Positions 51,007-62,031 of a stretch of 64,000 bases of DNA are shown here, piece by piece; the stretch's first letter is position 1; each line of letters starts with the position of its first letter. A program made the translations under genes and the position numbers. A model generated the notes under the pieces. It saw nothing but the letters and a program-made list of their open reading frames with translations, made no database searches and was not told the DNA's origin. Origin of the DNA: DATDIC01 sp963764525 (lineage in GTDB: Bacteria > Pseudomonadota > Alphaproteobacteria > Acetobacterales > Acetobacteraceae); assembly GCA_963764525.1 (NCBI GenBank), contig CAVXTC010000026.1, forward strand, positions 62,001 through 126,000, read 5' to 3'.

Positions 51007-52124
51007 CACGATTGGCCGTTGTCCGTGGATCGATAGGCTTCCGCCGCCGTCGGATCGCGTTCGCGGCGCGCCTCCCGGCGCTTCTCTCCGGCCGCTGCCT
51101 CCCGCTGCTCATAGGCATCCACGATTCGGGCCACCAGCGGATGGCGCACCACGTCGCGCTTGTCGAACCGGACGACCGCGATGCCCGAAACTCCCTCCAG
51201 CGTTTCCAGCGCATCCTTGAGGCCGGAGCGCACACCCGACGGCAGGTCGATCTGACTGAGATCGCCGGTCACCACCATGCGGGTGCCCTCACCCATGCGG
51301 GTCAGGAACATCTTCATCTGCACGGCGGTGGTGTTCTGCGCTTCATCAAGGATCACGTGGGCATGCGCGAGCGTCCGGCCACGCATGAACGCCAGCGGCG
51401 CCACCTCGATCTCGCCATTGCCCAGTCGTCGCAGCACCTGCTCGGCCGGCATCATGTCGTGCAGCGCGTCATAGAGCGGACGCAGATAGGGATCGACCTT
51501 CTCCTTCATGTCGCCGGGCAGGAAACCGAGCCGTTCGCCGGCCTCCACTGCCGGCCGCGATAGCACGATGCGATCGACGCGGCCGGCCTGCAGCATCGCC
51601 ACCGCCTGGGCCACCGCGAGATAGGTCTTGCCGGTGCCGGCCGGCCCGACGCCGAACACCATCTCGTGTCCGGCGAGCGCGTCCATATAGGCCGCCTGAC
51701 CAGCGCTCCGCGGTCCGACCGCGCCGCGGCGGGTGTGAATCGCTGGCAAATCGGACAGCGGCAGGCGCGGGTCCTGTTCGGCATCCGCGAAACGGATCGC
51801 CGTTTCCACTTCCGGGCGGCCGACCTGTTCGCCACGCTCCAGGCGACCCCACAAACCTTCGAGCGCCGCCTGCGCCGCATCGACCCGCGCCGGATCGCCG
51901 GCGATTGCCAGCCGATTGCCTCGGCACGACAGGCGCACGCCTAGCGCCTGCTCGATGCGCACGAGGTGCCGGTCGTGATCGCCGAGCAACAGCGGGAGCA
52001 ACGTGTTGTCGCTGAATTGGAGGGTGACGGCCTTGCCGTCGGGGCGGGATGCGGTGGTCGGGATGATGGCGGCGTGGCTCAAGCGCTGGCTCGCTCCGTT
52101 AAAGTGGTTGTATGCCAGATTCAC
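51006..52124 (-). CDS. phoH: PhoH-family ATPase (YbeZ)
   Basis: The 372-residue PhoH-like ATPase has an N-terminal KH-like region (DRHLVRIEQALGVRLSCRGNRLAIAG), Walker A GVGPAGTGKTYLA and Walker B HVILDEAQNTT, then VTGDLSQIDLP. It pairs with YbeY in RNA metabolism. I take GTG 52124 as start because it overlaps the miaB stop (GTGA) and conserved sequence follows; the open frame continues upstream only because it overlaps the shifted miaB frame. Confidence 0.92.
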   Translation of the reverse strand: MNLAYNHFNGASQRLSHAAIIPTTASRPDGKAVTLQFSDNTLLPLLLGDHDRHLVRIEQALGVRLSCRGNRLAIAGDPARVDAAQAALEGLWGRLERGEQVGRPEVETAIRFADAEQDPRLPLSDLPAIHTRRGAVGPRSAGQAAYMDALAGHEMVFGVGPAGTGKTYLAVAQAVAMLQAGRVDRIVLSRPAVEAGERLGFLPGDMKEKVDPYLRPLYDALHDMMPAEQVLRRLGNGEIEVAPLAFMRGRTLAHAHVILDEAQNTTAVQMKMFLTRMGEGTRMVVTGDLSQIDLPSGVRSGLKDALETLEGVSGIAVVRFDKRDVVRHPLVARIVDAYEQREAAAGEKRREARRERDPTAAEAYRSTDNGQS

Positions 52125-53556
52125 GCGCTGGAGCCAGCGCCCGGCGGGCGTGGCCCCTCGCGATCTGGCACGATGACACCCGAGAGGGAGTTGGGGAGGG
52201 CAGCGACGATCCGCACCGGGGTTTCGGTGCCGATCAGCCCTGCGGCGTCGATCTCGGGGGCGATCCCTGGGGCCGCCGACGTGCACCGGCTGAAGATAAG
52301 GTGACCGGCCGGCGATCTGGCCGGGGTGGCGGCCGGGTCCGGTGAACAGGACCGGCAGGACCAAGCCTTCGCACGCGACGTTGAACCGCGCCTGCTGGGT
52401 GCGGAGGAGTGTCTGCAGCTCCTGCAGCCGGCGGTCTTTCTCGGCATCCGGCACCTGGTCACCGATTCCGGCCGCCGGCGTGCCCGGCCGCGGGGAGTAT
52501 TTGAAGCTGAAAGCCTGAGCGAAGCCGACGCGACCAACAAGGTCCAGGGTGGCGACGAAATCGGCCTCGGTCTCGCCCGGGTGACCGACAATGAAGTCCG
52601 AAGACAGCGCAATGTCGGGGCGAGCCCTCCGCAGCCGGTCCACGATCTTAAGGTATCCGGATGCGTCGTGCCGCCGGTTCATCGCCGCAAGGACGCGGTC
52701 GGAGCCGGATTGCACGGGCAGGTGCAGGAACGGCATCAGGACGCCGATGTCATGATGTGCGGCGATCAACTCGTCGGTCATATCGCCGGGATGGGAGGTG
52801 GTGTAGCGGAGCCTCGAGCAGCCCGGGGACATCGGTCAAAGCGCGCAATAACCGCGCCAAGGTCCAGGTGCCGCCGTCCAGGCCCTGGCCGTGCCACGCG
52901 TTCACGTTCTGCCCGAGCAGGGTGATCTCGCGGGTGCCCTGGCTGGCCAGTCGCCTCGCCTCCGCCAGAATTGCGCCGGCCGGCCGGCTCTGCTCGGCGC
53001 CGCGCGTGTAGGGGACGACGCAGAAGCTGCAGAATCGGTCGCAGCCTTCCTGGATGGTCAGGAACGCGGTGGGGCCCTGGGGCGCGGCGGCCTCCGGCAG
53101 GTGATCGAACTTGTCCTCGGCCGGAAAGGCGGTGTCGATCACGGCCCCGCCAGAACGGGAGGCGCGGGCGACCATCTCCGGCAGGCGATGATAGGTCTGC
53201 GGCCCCATGACGATATCGACATAAGGGGCACGTGCCAGGATTTCGGCGCCCTCGGCCTGGGCGACGCAACCGGCCACGGCCAGGATCATGCGCCCTCCGC
53301 CCCGCTCCTTGGCCTGCTTCATACGGCGCAGCCGTCCGAGTTCCGAGAACAGTTTCTCGGCTGCCTTCTCCCGGATATGGCAGGTATTGAGGATGACCAT
53401 GTCGGCGTTGTCGGGGGCGGCCGTCGGGGCATAGCCAATCGGGGCCAGCACGTCGGCCATCCGGGCGCTGTCGTAGACGTTCATCTGACAGCCCCAGGTG
53501 ATCACGTGCAGGCGCTTGCGGTCCGGGTTCCCGGTGCTTTCTCTGGTGGCCGCCAT
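52121..53556 (-). CDS. miaB: tRNA-2-methylthio-N6-dimethylallyladenosine synthase MiaB
   Basis: This radical-SAM methylthiotransferase modifies A37 of tRNAs. It has the N-terminal UPF0004 domain (VITWGCQMNVYDSARMADVL, ILNTCHIREKAAEK), the radical-SAM cluster motif EGCDRFCSFCVVPYTRG, the substrate domain (HLPVQSGSDRVLAAMNRRHDASGY, DFIVGHPGET) and a C-terminal TRAM domain ending NSLSGVIVPD. Shifts occur near 52815 and 52275. The start ATG 53556 leaves eight residues before HVITWGC-type conservation. Confidence 0.94.
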
Positions 53557-53733
53557 TATCGAGCACGCTCCGCCCTGCCGCACCGGACCAGCCCGGCGCA
53601 CGAAGGAGGAGGAATCGTCGGCCCTGTTCCAAGGGTCAAGCGCAAGCTCGGTGGGTCACCTCGGGTCACGTGCCGCACTGTGACAGCAGCAACCGAGGGC
53701 ATGTCAAACAAAAGCGTCTTTCTCCGCCGTTAC

Positions 53734-53749
53734 GCCCTGCACGCAGGGC
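53734..53749 (-). terminator. Hairpin directly after plsC
   Basis: GCCCTGC and GCAGGGC flank a 2-base centre and start directly after the plsC stop at 53750. The stem is perfect but no run of T follows on the minus strand, so it may act as a Rho-dependent or mRNA-end hairpin between plsC and miaB rather than as a classical terminator. Confidence 0.45.
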
Positions 53750-54698
53750 TCATGCATAGACGGTGTGGGCCGGCCGGGACGCCGATTCCGGCTTGGCGGC
53801 GCCGATCGGGTACGCAGGACGGTTCTGCCGCAAGGTCGCCGCACCGTCCGCGACCATCCGCCAGACCTCCTGTGACAGCGCCTTGCGATCGGGATACGCG
53901 GCCGGATCGATCGGCGCGTGCAGCAGCACGCTGACGCGCAACCCACGGTGCCGGGCTAATCGCCAGAAATGCGACGCGATGTCCATGTCGCCGTACCAGG
54001 CGAACAGCGGCCGCGTCGCGCGGCCTGTCGGCAGTCCGGCCAAGCGGTCATACACCACCGAAACGGGCTGGATCAGTGGCGGCTCAGTGCCCTCGGCGAT
54101 GGCGAAGAATGACGATCGGAACGGCATCACCCGCGATCCGTCCGACGTGGTACCCTCGGGGAACAGGAACAGGTTGTCGCCGGACGCCAGACGGGCGCGC
54201 ATGGCGTTCGTCTCGCGCCGGGTCGAGCCGCGCTGCCGACTGACGTAAAGGGTGCGTCCCAGCCGGGCGACCGCGTTGATCAGCGGCCAGGAGCCGACCT
54301 CGCCCTTGGAAATGAAACAGGCGTCCAGCCGCCCACCCAGCACGGGCACGTCGAGCCAGGAGGAGTGGTTCGACACGAACACCAACCGACGGCCCAACTC
54401 GGTCCGGGCGCCGATGCATCCGGACGTTCATCCCGATCAGCCGGCAGACCATCGCCCAGTAAAAGCGCGCGAAGGCCACTTTGGGCCGCCCGGGCAGCAG
54501 CAGGCAGACGCTCTGAACCGGCATCGCCAGCAGCGTCCAGCCCAGCACGCACACCAGCCGCCTGACCGCGCGCAGCGAGCCGACGAAGTGTGGGCGGCTG
54601 CGCCGGCGGAACACGGCATCGCCGGTAAGGTCGGCCAGCGACGCGTCGGGCGCGAGCCGCGGTCGTTGGGGCGCGCAGACGAAGTCGGCGAGGCGCAT
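53750..54698 (-). CDS. plsC: 1-acyl-sn-glycerol-3-phosphate acyltransferase
   Basis: PlsC makes phosphatidic acid in the inner membrane. Seen are a membrane segment (LVCVLGWTLLAMPVQSVCLLL), the catalytic block I in VFVSNHSSWLDVPVL, a block II-like DACFISKGEVGSWPLI and block III FLFPEGTTSDG. A shift near 54412 lies directly before the HxxxxD block. The start ATG 54698 gives MRLADFVCAP. It sits upstream of miaB on the same strand, as in many alphaproteobacteria, and is divergent from tamA. Confidence 0.88.
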
Positions 54699-54801
54699 GG
54701 CGCATGGCCAGTCGATACCCCAGGCCCGTGTCCGAACAATGGCGCAAGCGTGACCGTCGGTTGACATCGACCCGACCAAATGTGTGGTTAGCTTCCGGGT
54801 C

Positions 54802-56643
54802 ATGCCACGCGCCCCTTTTCCGGGTCGCGCGATCGCCGTGCTGGTCATCGCTTCGGCGATCACGATGACCGGACCGGCGCCCCGCGCAGCCGACCCTCAA
54901 CCTTACACGGTCACCATCGGCAAGACCGGCAACAGCGCTCTGGACGCCGCCCTGACCGGCTCGTCCGACCTGGTGTCTTTGCGGCAGACCGCCCCGGTCG
55001 GTCCGTTCGCCCTGGTTGCCCGGGCACGCAACGACCGGAGGCGCTTTCTCACTGCGCTGCAAAGCTTCGGCTATTTCAAAGGCGCATCCGACATCCGGAT
55101 CGATAACCGTCCGATCGATGACCCGTCGCTGGTGAACCTGCTCGAGCAGGTACCCGCGAACCCTCCGGCGAAGGTTACCGTCACTTTCGCTCCCGGCCCG
55201 CAATTCCACATCGGGACGGTCATGTTGCAGGGGCCGGTTCCGCCTGTCGCGGCGGCAAAACTTGGCCTCAGCGCCGGGGCGCCCGCCGTCGCCGGCGACG
55301 TGCTGGCCGCACGGCAGCGGCTGCTGACCGAGCTTCGCAACGAGGGCTATGCGCTCGCCACCGTGGAGCTGGAGCCTGCAACGGTCCACCCGCACGACCA
55401 ATCGATGGACGTGACATACAAGGTCAGCACTGGGCCGCGCGTCGATATCGGACCGATCGCGTTTCAGGGCCTGAAGGGCGTCAACGCGTCCTTCGTCCGC
55501 CGCCGCCTGACCCTGCGGCCCGGCGAGCAGTTCAGCCCGGTCTCAATCGAAGCGGCGCGGGCCGACCTCGCCGCACTGCCGGTGTTTTCTTATGTCCACG
55601 CACAGCCTGCCACGCAGCTCGATCCGCAAGGCCGGCTGCCGGTAACCTTCGATTTCGCCGAGCGCCCGGTGCATGCGGTCGATTTCGGGGCGTCCTATTC
55701 GACCGATCTTGGCGTCGGACTGACCGCCGGCTGGCATCACCGCAACCTGTTCGGCAACGCCGAGCAGCTCAATCTGACCGCAGCCTTTCAGGGCGGCGGC
55801 AATTCGGAACTGCACCCTGGATACAAGGTGAACGCGCAATTCATCAAGCCGGACTTCCTGGCGCGCGATCAGTCGCTTGAAATGAATGTCGGGGCGGTAG
55901 ATCAGAGTCTGCTGCCATACACGCAGAAGGCCCTGATGCAGTCGGTGCTGCTCTCCCGCAAACTTTCGCCGCAATGGACGGTGGGCTATGGGGTCGGCGG
56001 CGAGGAAGAGCGGATTACTCAAGAAGGCGTCACCAGCCGATTCAACCTGCTGAGCCTGCCGTTGACCGCGCGCTTCGACGACACCGATAACCTGCTGAAC
56101 CCGACGCGCGGCATCCGAGCCGCGCTGACCCTCACGCCGACCCAGTCGCTGACTGGCAAGCACACGACTTTCGTTATCGCGCAACTCGCCGGATCCACCT
56201 ATTTCGATCTCAGCGGGAGCGGCCGTAGCGTGGTGGCGTTGCGCGGTCTGGTCGGGGATGCGTTCGGCGCCGACCAGTTCAGCCTGCCACCCGATCTGCG
56301 CTTCTATGCCGGGGGCAGCGGAACGGTGCGGGGCTATCGGTATCAGTCGGTCGGCCCGCAATTTCCCGACGGCACGCCGATCGGCGGCACGCAGATCACC
56401 GCCGGTGGCATCGAGTTTCGTCAGCGCATCCTGCAGAACTGGGGCTTCACCGTGTTCACTGACGCCGCCGAGGTGACCGCCCACAACGCCGATTTTCCAA
56501 CCAAATACGGCGTCGGGGCCGGCGTCGGGGTGCTTTACTTCACATCGATCGGGCCGCTGCGGGCGCAGGTGGCATTGCCGGCCGTCAAGCTGCCGAACAG
56601 CGGGAACTTCGAGCTGTATGTCGGGATCGGACAGGCCTTCTGA
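54802..56643 (+). CDS. tamA: Outer-membrane translocation/assembly protein TamA
   Basis: The 613-residue Omp85-family protein has a signal peptide (AIAVLVIASAITMTGPAPRAA), three POTRA domains (about residues 35-280) and a C-terminal 16-strand beta-barrel. The barrel carries the Omp85 lid-type motif region LRFYAGGSGTVRGYRYQSVGP and ends in a phenylalanine (YVGIGQAF), as expected for a BAM substrate. The start ATG 54802 precedes the signal peptide. Its stop overlaps the tamB ATG. The gene is intact. Confidence 0.93.
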   Translation: MPRAPFPGRAIAVLVIASAITMTGPAPRAADPQPYTVTIGKTGNSALDAALTGSSDLVSLRQTAPVGPFALVARARNDRRRFLTALQSFGYFKGASDIRIDNRPIDDPSLVNLLEQVPANPPAKVTVTFAPGPQFHIGTVMLQGPVPPVAAAKLGLSAGAPAVAGDVLAARQRLLTELRNEGYALATVELEPATVHPHDQSMDVTYKVSTGPRVDIGPIAFQGLKGVNASFVRRRLTLRPGEQFSPVSIEAARADLAALPVFSYVHAQPATQLDPQGRLPVTFDFAERPVHAVDFGASYSTDLGVGLTAGWHHRNLFGNAEQLNLTAAFQGGGNSELHPGYKVNAQFIKPDFLARDQSLEMNVGAVDQSLLPYTQKALMQSVLLSRKLSPQWTVGYGVGGEEERITQEGVTSRFNLLSLPLTARFDDTDNLLNPTRGIRAALTLTPTQSLTGKHTTFVIAQLAGSTYFDLSGSGRSVVALRGLVGDAFGADQFSLPPDLRFYAGGSGTVRGYRYQSVGPQFPDGTPIGGTQITAGGIEFRQRILQNWGFTVFTDAAEVTAHNADFPTKYGVGAGVGVLYFTSIGPLRAQVALPAVKLPNSGNFELYVGIGQAF

Positions 56644-59600
56644 TGCGCCGCTGGCTCCTTGCCCTCGTGCTTCTGATGGCCGGCTGCGGCGGCGCTCAGG
56701 CTTCAATTCTGGACCGCCTGCTGTCCTGGGGCAGCAGCTCGGTCGAGACGAAGGGGCTGGCGATCCACTGGGGTGGTGAACTGACCGCCGACCAGGTCGC
56801 CCTGCGCGATCCCGCCGGCACCTACGCGACGCTGGATGACGTCACGGTCCAGTGGTCGCCCCTGAAACTGATCCACGGCGAGATCGACGTCAGGCTGCTG
56901 CTCGCCAAAACCGCCTCGGTGTTGCGGCTGCCCCGGAGTTCTTCCTCCGGCGGATCGAGCCTGCCGAAGAAGATCGCAGTAAAGAAGCTGGAACTCGACC
57001 GGCTGGAGATCGCAGCTGCGATTGCCGGCACGGCTATTACGTTGAAGGTGCAGGGGTCCGGCCAGACCACCGCGGCGGATCAGGCCGAAGCGACACTGGA
57101 TGCCGAGAGCATCGACGGCGGCAGCCTCTATGACCTGAAGGGAAGCATCGATCCGGCCGGCATCCATGCGCAACTTGCCGTTAAGGAGGCGGCGGGCGGC
57201 TTGCTCGCCAACCTTGCCGGGCTGCCAAATCTGGGGGCGGTTTCGATCGACGCCTCCATGCGCAGGGGCCGCGCAGCGATCTTGCCACGCAACTCGCCGT
57301 GAATGCCGGCAATCTGCAAGCGAACGCGAAGCGGTCAGGTGGACCTGGATGGCAGCACGCTCGCGCTGACCGTTTCTGCCACCGCCCCGGCCATGGCCCC
57401 GCGGCCTGACTTGTCGTGGGAATCGATCGCGCTATCGGCGAATGTGAAGGGGCGGTTCACCAGCCCCGATGCCGCCGGCTCGCTGACAATAGAGGGCCTC
57501 GCCGCAGCCGGTGCCAAGATCCGGCGAATTGCGCTTCAGCTTTCCGGCAACAAGGGGCAGGCACGTCTGAGCGGAGAGCTTGACGGCGTGGTGGTTCCTG
57601 GCGCGCAGCCGGACCTGCTGGCTGGCGCGCCGGTGGTTGTGACCGCCGATGCCCGGTTGGATGCACCCGATCGTCCGGTGAGCTTCAGCCTGCATCACCC
57701 GATGATCGATGCCGATGGCACCATTCGGACAGCAGGTGTGGAGCAGGCGGATATCCGGCTAAGCGTGCCGCAACTCGGCCCGGTTGCCGCTGCCGTGGGC
57801 GTTGATCTTCAGGGCAATCTTGGGCTTGCCCTTAACGCGACACGCCAGGCCGGCACGACGCAGGTCTCTCTGAATGGCACGCTGGGGATCACCGGCGGCA
57901 GGGCGCCGGCCCCTGCGCTGGTCGGGCCGTCGGCGCGGATCGCCCTGGCAGGGACGGTGTCCGGAGAAACGATCTCGCTGACCCGGTTGGCCGTCGATGC
58001 ACAAGATGTTTCATTTGCCGCGAACGGAACCGTTTCGCCGAAGAAGACCGACCTTGGCTGGTCGATGACCCTGGCGAGCATCGCAGCGATCGACCCGAGG
58101 CTCGACGGTGCGCTGCGGGCGCAAGGGCATGTCACCGGGGCGGAGCAGGCCCTGTCGCTCGCGGCCGACCTGACCGGCAGTGTCAACGCGAAAGGCCAGA
58201 CATCGGGTCCGTTCACCGCGCATCTGGACGCGCAGGGCCTGCCGAATGCGCCGCGCGGCCAGCTTACCGCCCAGGGCTCGTTGCTCGGCTCGCCGTTACA
58301 GCTCTCCATCGCGGGGGAGAAACAGACGGATGGCGCGGTGCAGCTGTCCATCGGAAAAGCCAACTGGAAGAGCGCATCGGCACAGGGCGACCTTCTCCTG
58401 CCACCGGCGGCGGCCCTGCCGGTCGGCAATCTTCGTTTTACAGTGCAGGCATTGTCCGATTTCGGCCCGCTGATCGGGCGATCGCTGACCGGCAGCGCAA
58501 ACGGCAGCCTCGACGCCACGGCAACCAGCGCTGTGCTGAGCGTTGCCGCGCACGGCGCCGGGCTGCCGGGCATGGCCTCGATTGCCGATGCAGCGCTCAA
58601 CGCCACCGTCACTGACCCGGCCACCGCACCAGTTGTGGATGGCCAACTGGTCCTGACGGGCGTTTCCGTCGGGAAGCTGGCCGGCTCGGCTCGTCTGGCG
58701 GCAAAGGGACCGGCCGACCGGATAGACCTCGACCTTGCCGCCACGCTTCCAGCCCTGAATGGAGCGACCGCCCGGCTGACCACACGGGGTATTGCCGATG
58801 TCACCGGAAAGACGCTGACGCTTGCCACCCTGAACGCAGAGTGGAAGCAGCAGACTCTGCGGCTGCTTGCGCCCGTCGCGTTTGGCTTTGCCGCCGGGAT
58901 CGAGATACGCCATCTCCGCCTCGGTCTGGGCGATGCGGTCGTGCAGGCCGATGGCCGGATCGGTTCGACCCTTGATTTGACAGCAAGTGCGCGAAACCTA
59001 CCGGCAAGCCTGGCCTCGCTGGTTTCGCCGGGATTTGCCGCGGCTGGAACGATATCGGCCGACGCCAGACTCACCGGCACGCCGGGGAACCCCGGAGGCA
59101 CGATTCGTGCGCAGGCTGCGGGGCTCCGGCTGAACACCCAGGCTTGGCACGATCTGCCGACAGGATCGTTGACCGCGACCGCCACGCTGGAGGGAATGGC
59201 AGCACGGATCGACGCACGTCTGACCGCCGGCTCGTCGCATATCGTGGTGTCCGGGCGTGCGCCGTTCACGACCACCGCGCCCCTCGACCTGCGTGCCAAC
59301 GGGCTGATCGATCTCGCCCTCGCCGGGCCGCTGATGGCACCTCAGGGTGGCGGCGTGGCGGGTCGGGTTACGCTCGCGGCAAACGTCGCCGGCAGCATCA
59401 CCCGTCCGGCCGGTGACGATCCGCGTCCAGGCCTCCGACGTGCGGTTGCTGACCGAGATCGGTCGCGCGCTGCCGCCGGCCAGCATGACCGCAACCGCGA
59501 CACTGGACGGAGCCGCGGCCCGCATCGACACGCAGCGTCATTGCCGGAAAATCCCATTTGGCGCTGGCCGGGCGCGCACCGTTCAAAACCACCGAGCCGC

Positions 59601-60908
59601 TCGACCTCCGGGCCACGGGGGCCATCGATCTGGCGATGACCGACCCGCTACTGACGGCAAACGGCGCAGCGTTTGGCGGGCACGCTTACGCTCGCTGCCG
59701 GCATTACCGGCACCGTGACGGCGCCGCGTCTGACCGGCACGGCGCAGCTCAGCGGCGGGGACGTGCGGGACTACGTGCAGGGCATCCACCTCAGCGACGT
59801 CACCGCCCGCATGATCGCCGCCGGCGACACGCTGCGGATCGACAGCCTGACCGGTCGGGCCGGCAACGGCACCATCGCCGGCAGCGGCACCATCGGCGTG
59901 CTGGCACAGGGCATGCCGGTGAACCTGGTGATCACGGCGAAGAACGCGACGCCACTTTCCGGCGGTGTGGTGACGGCAACGGCCGACGCGAACCTTGCGA
60001 TCAGTGGTCAGGCGCAAAATCGTCTGACGCTCGGCGGCACGGTGGACGTGCGGCAGGCGATAGTGCGGATTCCCTCGAAGCTGCCGACCACGGTCGCGAC
60101 CATTCCGGTTCGCATTGCCGGGGCACCTCCGCCGCCCCCGCCGAAGCCGGCGCTGGCACCGGTGATTGCCATGGACCTGACGATCCGCGCGCCGGAGCAG
60201 GTGTTTCTGCGCGGACGGGGGCTGAACGCCGAACTGGGCGGGACGATCCGAATCCAGGGAACCACGAAACAGATGCAGCCGCGCGGCGGCTTCACGCTGC
60301 GCCGCGGCACCTTCAACCTGGTCGGCAGCACGCTGACCTTCACGTCAGGCGATATCGATTTCAACGGCGGCAGCCTGACGGATCCGGCGATCCATCTCGT
60401 CGCCAACTCTTATGGCGGCGGGTCCACCGCGACTCTGACCGTGGCCGGCACGGCCAGTCATCCCAAGCTCACGCTGTCGAGCGTGCCGGAACTGCCGCAG
60501 GATCAGATCCTCGCGCAACTGCTGTTCCACACCAGCACCGGCCAGCTCAGCGCCTTCCAGCTTGCCTCGATCGCGGCCGGGTTGGCCGAGCTGTCCGGCA
60601 CCACCTCCAATTTTCCGAACCCGCTGGAGAATGTGCAGAACGCGCTTGGGCTGGATCAACTGGGCATCGGCAGCAGCGCCAATGGCAGTCCGACGTTGCA
60701 GGCCGGACGCTATATCGGCCGTCGGTTCTATGTCGGCGCTCAGGAGAGCACGGGCGGCTCCGGGGCGCAGGGGAAAATCACTTACGATCTCACCAAGGGG
60801 CTGAAACTGAACGCCACGGCCGGCACAGGCGAAACCACCTCGGCGATCGGCGCGACCGGCCAGAGCACCGGCGCTAGTGTCGGCATCACCTACCAGTTCG
60901 AGTATTAG
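56643..60908 (+). CDS. tamB: Translocation and assembly module protein TamB
   Basis: This very long periplasm-spanning AsmA-like protein (about 1420 residues) partners TamA in outer-membrane protein assembly and is implicated in lipid transport. It has an N-terminal signal anchor (WLLALVLLMAGCGGAQA), long beta-helical repeat sequence and the C-terminal DUF490 domain (GGTIRIQGTTKQMQPRGGF, LTDPAIHLVANSYGG, QLLFHTSTGQLSAFQLASIAAGL, ending GITYQFEY). Shifts lie near 57275, 59408, 59535 and 59680. Two neighbouring blocks of about 100 residues (near 59110-59400 and 59410-59740) are near-duplicates. Confidence 0.92.
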
Positions 60909-60922
60909 CAGATAGCGGGAAA

Positions 60923-60948
60923 CCGCGAGCGCACGCGGCTACTTTTTT
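60923..60948 (+). terminator. Intrinsic terminator after tamB
   Basis: CCGCG, a 6-nt loop, CGCGG and then CTACTTTTTT form a short GC stem with a six-T run, 15 nt after the tamB stop. It suits termination of tamA-tamB before the convergent gshB. Confidence 0.75.
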
Positions 60949-60987
60949 GCCGACGGTTCTTGCAGCAATGGTGTTGTCCGCAGCCGG

Positions 60988-61970
60988 TCACGCCGAAGCA
61001 GCGATCTTCGACTCAATACGGTCCCATATCGCCCGTTCCAAATGCACGCCGTCGAATCGGGCGATCTCCTGAATGCCGGTCGGGGAGGTGACGTTGATCT
61101 CGGTCAGCCAGTCACCGATCACGTCGATGCCGACGAAGATCATGCCTTGCTCGCGCAGGGTCGGCCCGATGGCAGCACAGATCTCCCGATCGCGCCGCGT
61201 CATCTCGCGATTTCTCCGCGCGGCCGCCGACATGCATGTTGGAGCGGGCTTCGCCCTCCGCCGGTACCCGGTTGATCGCGCCCATCGCCTCGCCATCCAT
61301 CAGGATGATCCGCTTATCGCCGCGGCGGACCGCCGGTTCGTAGCGCTGGAACATCAGCGGCTCGCGCGACCGGGCAAAATGCATTTCAAGCAGCGCCGCC
61401 AGGTTTTCGTCGTCCGGCTTGATGCGGAACACGCCGGCGCCGCCGTTGCCGAACAGCGGCTTCACGATGATGTCCCGGTGCTCGGCGCGGAAGTCGCGGA
61501 TCGCTTCAAGGTCCCAGGTGATCATCGTGGGCGGCATCAGCTCCGGGAAATGGGTGACCAGGATTTTCTCCGGTGCATTCCGCACCGCGGCCGGGTCGTT
61601 CACCACCAGCGTGCGCGGCTGGATGTGCTCCAGCATGTGCGTCGCGGTGATGTACGCCATGTCGAACGGCGGGTCCTGGCGCATCAGCACCACGTCCATC
61701 GTGCCGAGGTCCAACAGCGCCAACTCGCCGAACCGGTAATGCGCGCCGCGCGTGCGCTGCACCGTGACCGGGCGCGCCCGGGCGAACAGCCGCTCCTCCC
61801 GCTTGCCGCCCTGTCGGGCGACGCCCTCGCGCAGCGACATGTGCCGCACCTCGTAATGCCACAGTGCATGCCCGCGCGCCTGCGCCTCCAGCATCAGCGC
61901 GAAGGTCGAGTTCGGCATCGATGTTGATGCCCTCGATCGGGTCCATCTGGACCGCGACTCGCAGCGTCAT
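60988..61970 (-). CDS. gshB: Glutathione synthase
   Basis: GshB adds glycine to gamma-glutamylcysteine. It has an N-terminal domain (VAVQMDPIEGINIDADSTF after correcting a shift near 61915), the landmark LMRQDPPFDMAYITATHMLE and an ATP-grasp domain (DIIVKPLFGNGGAGVFRI, MFQRYEPAVRRGDKRIILMDGEAMGAINRVP). After a second shift near 61215 the metal-binding end follows (GIDVIGDWLTEINVTSPTGIQEI). The start is ATG 61970. It is convergent with tamB. Confidence 0.94.
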
Positions 61971-62031
61971 GAAATACTCCCGTACGGCCAGGGGCGGGGT
62001 GCCTCCTTGCGGTTGCCCCGGGCCGCTGGTT

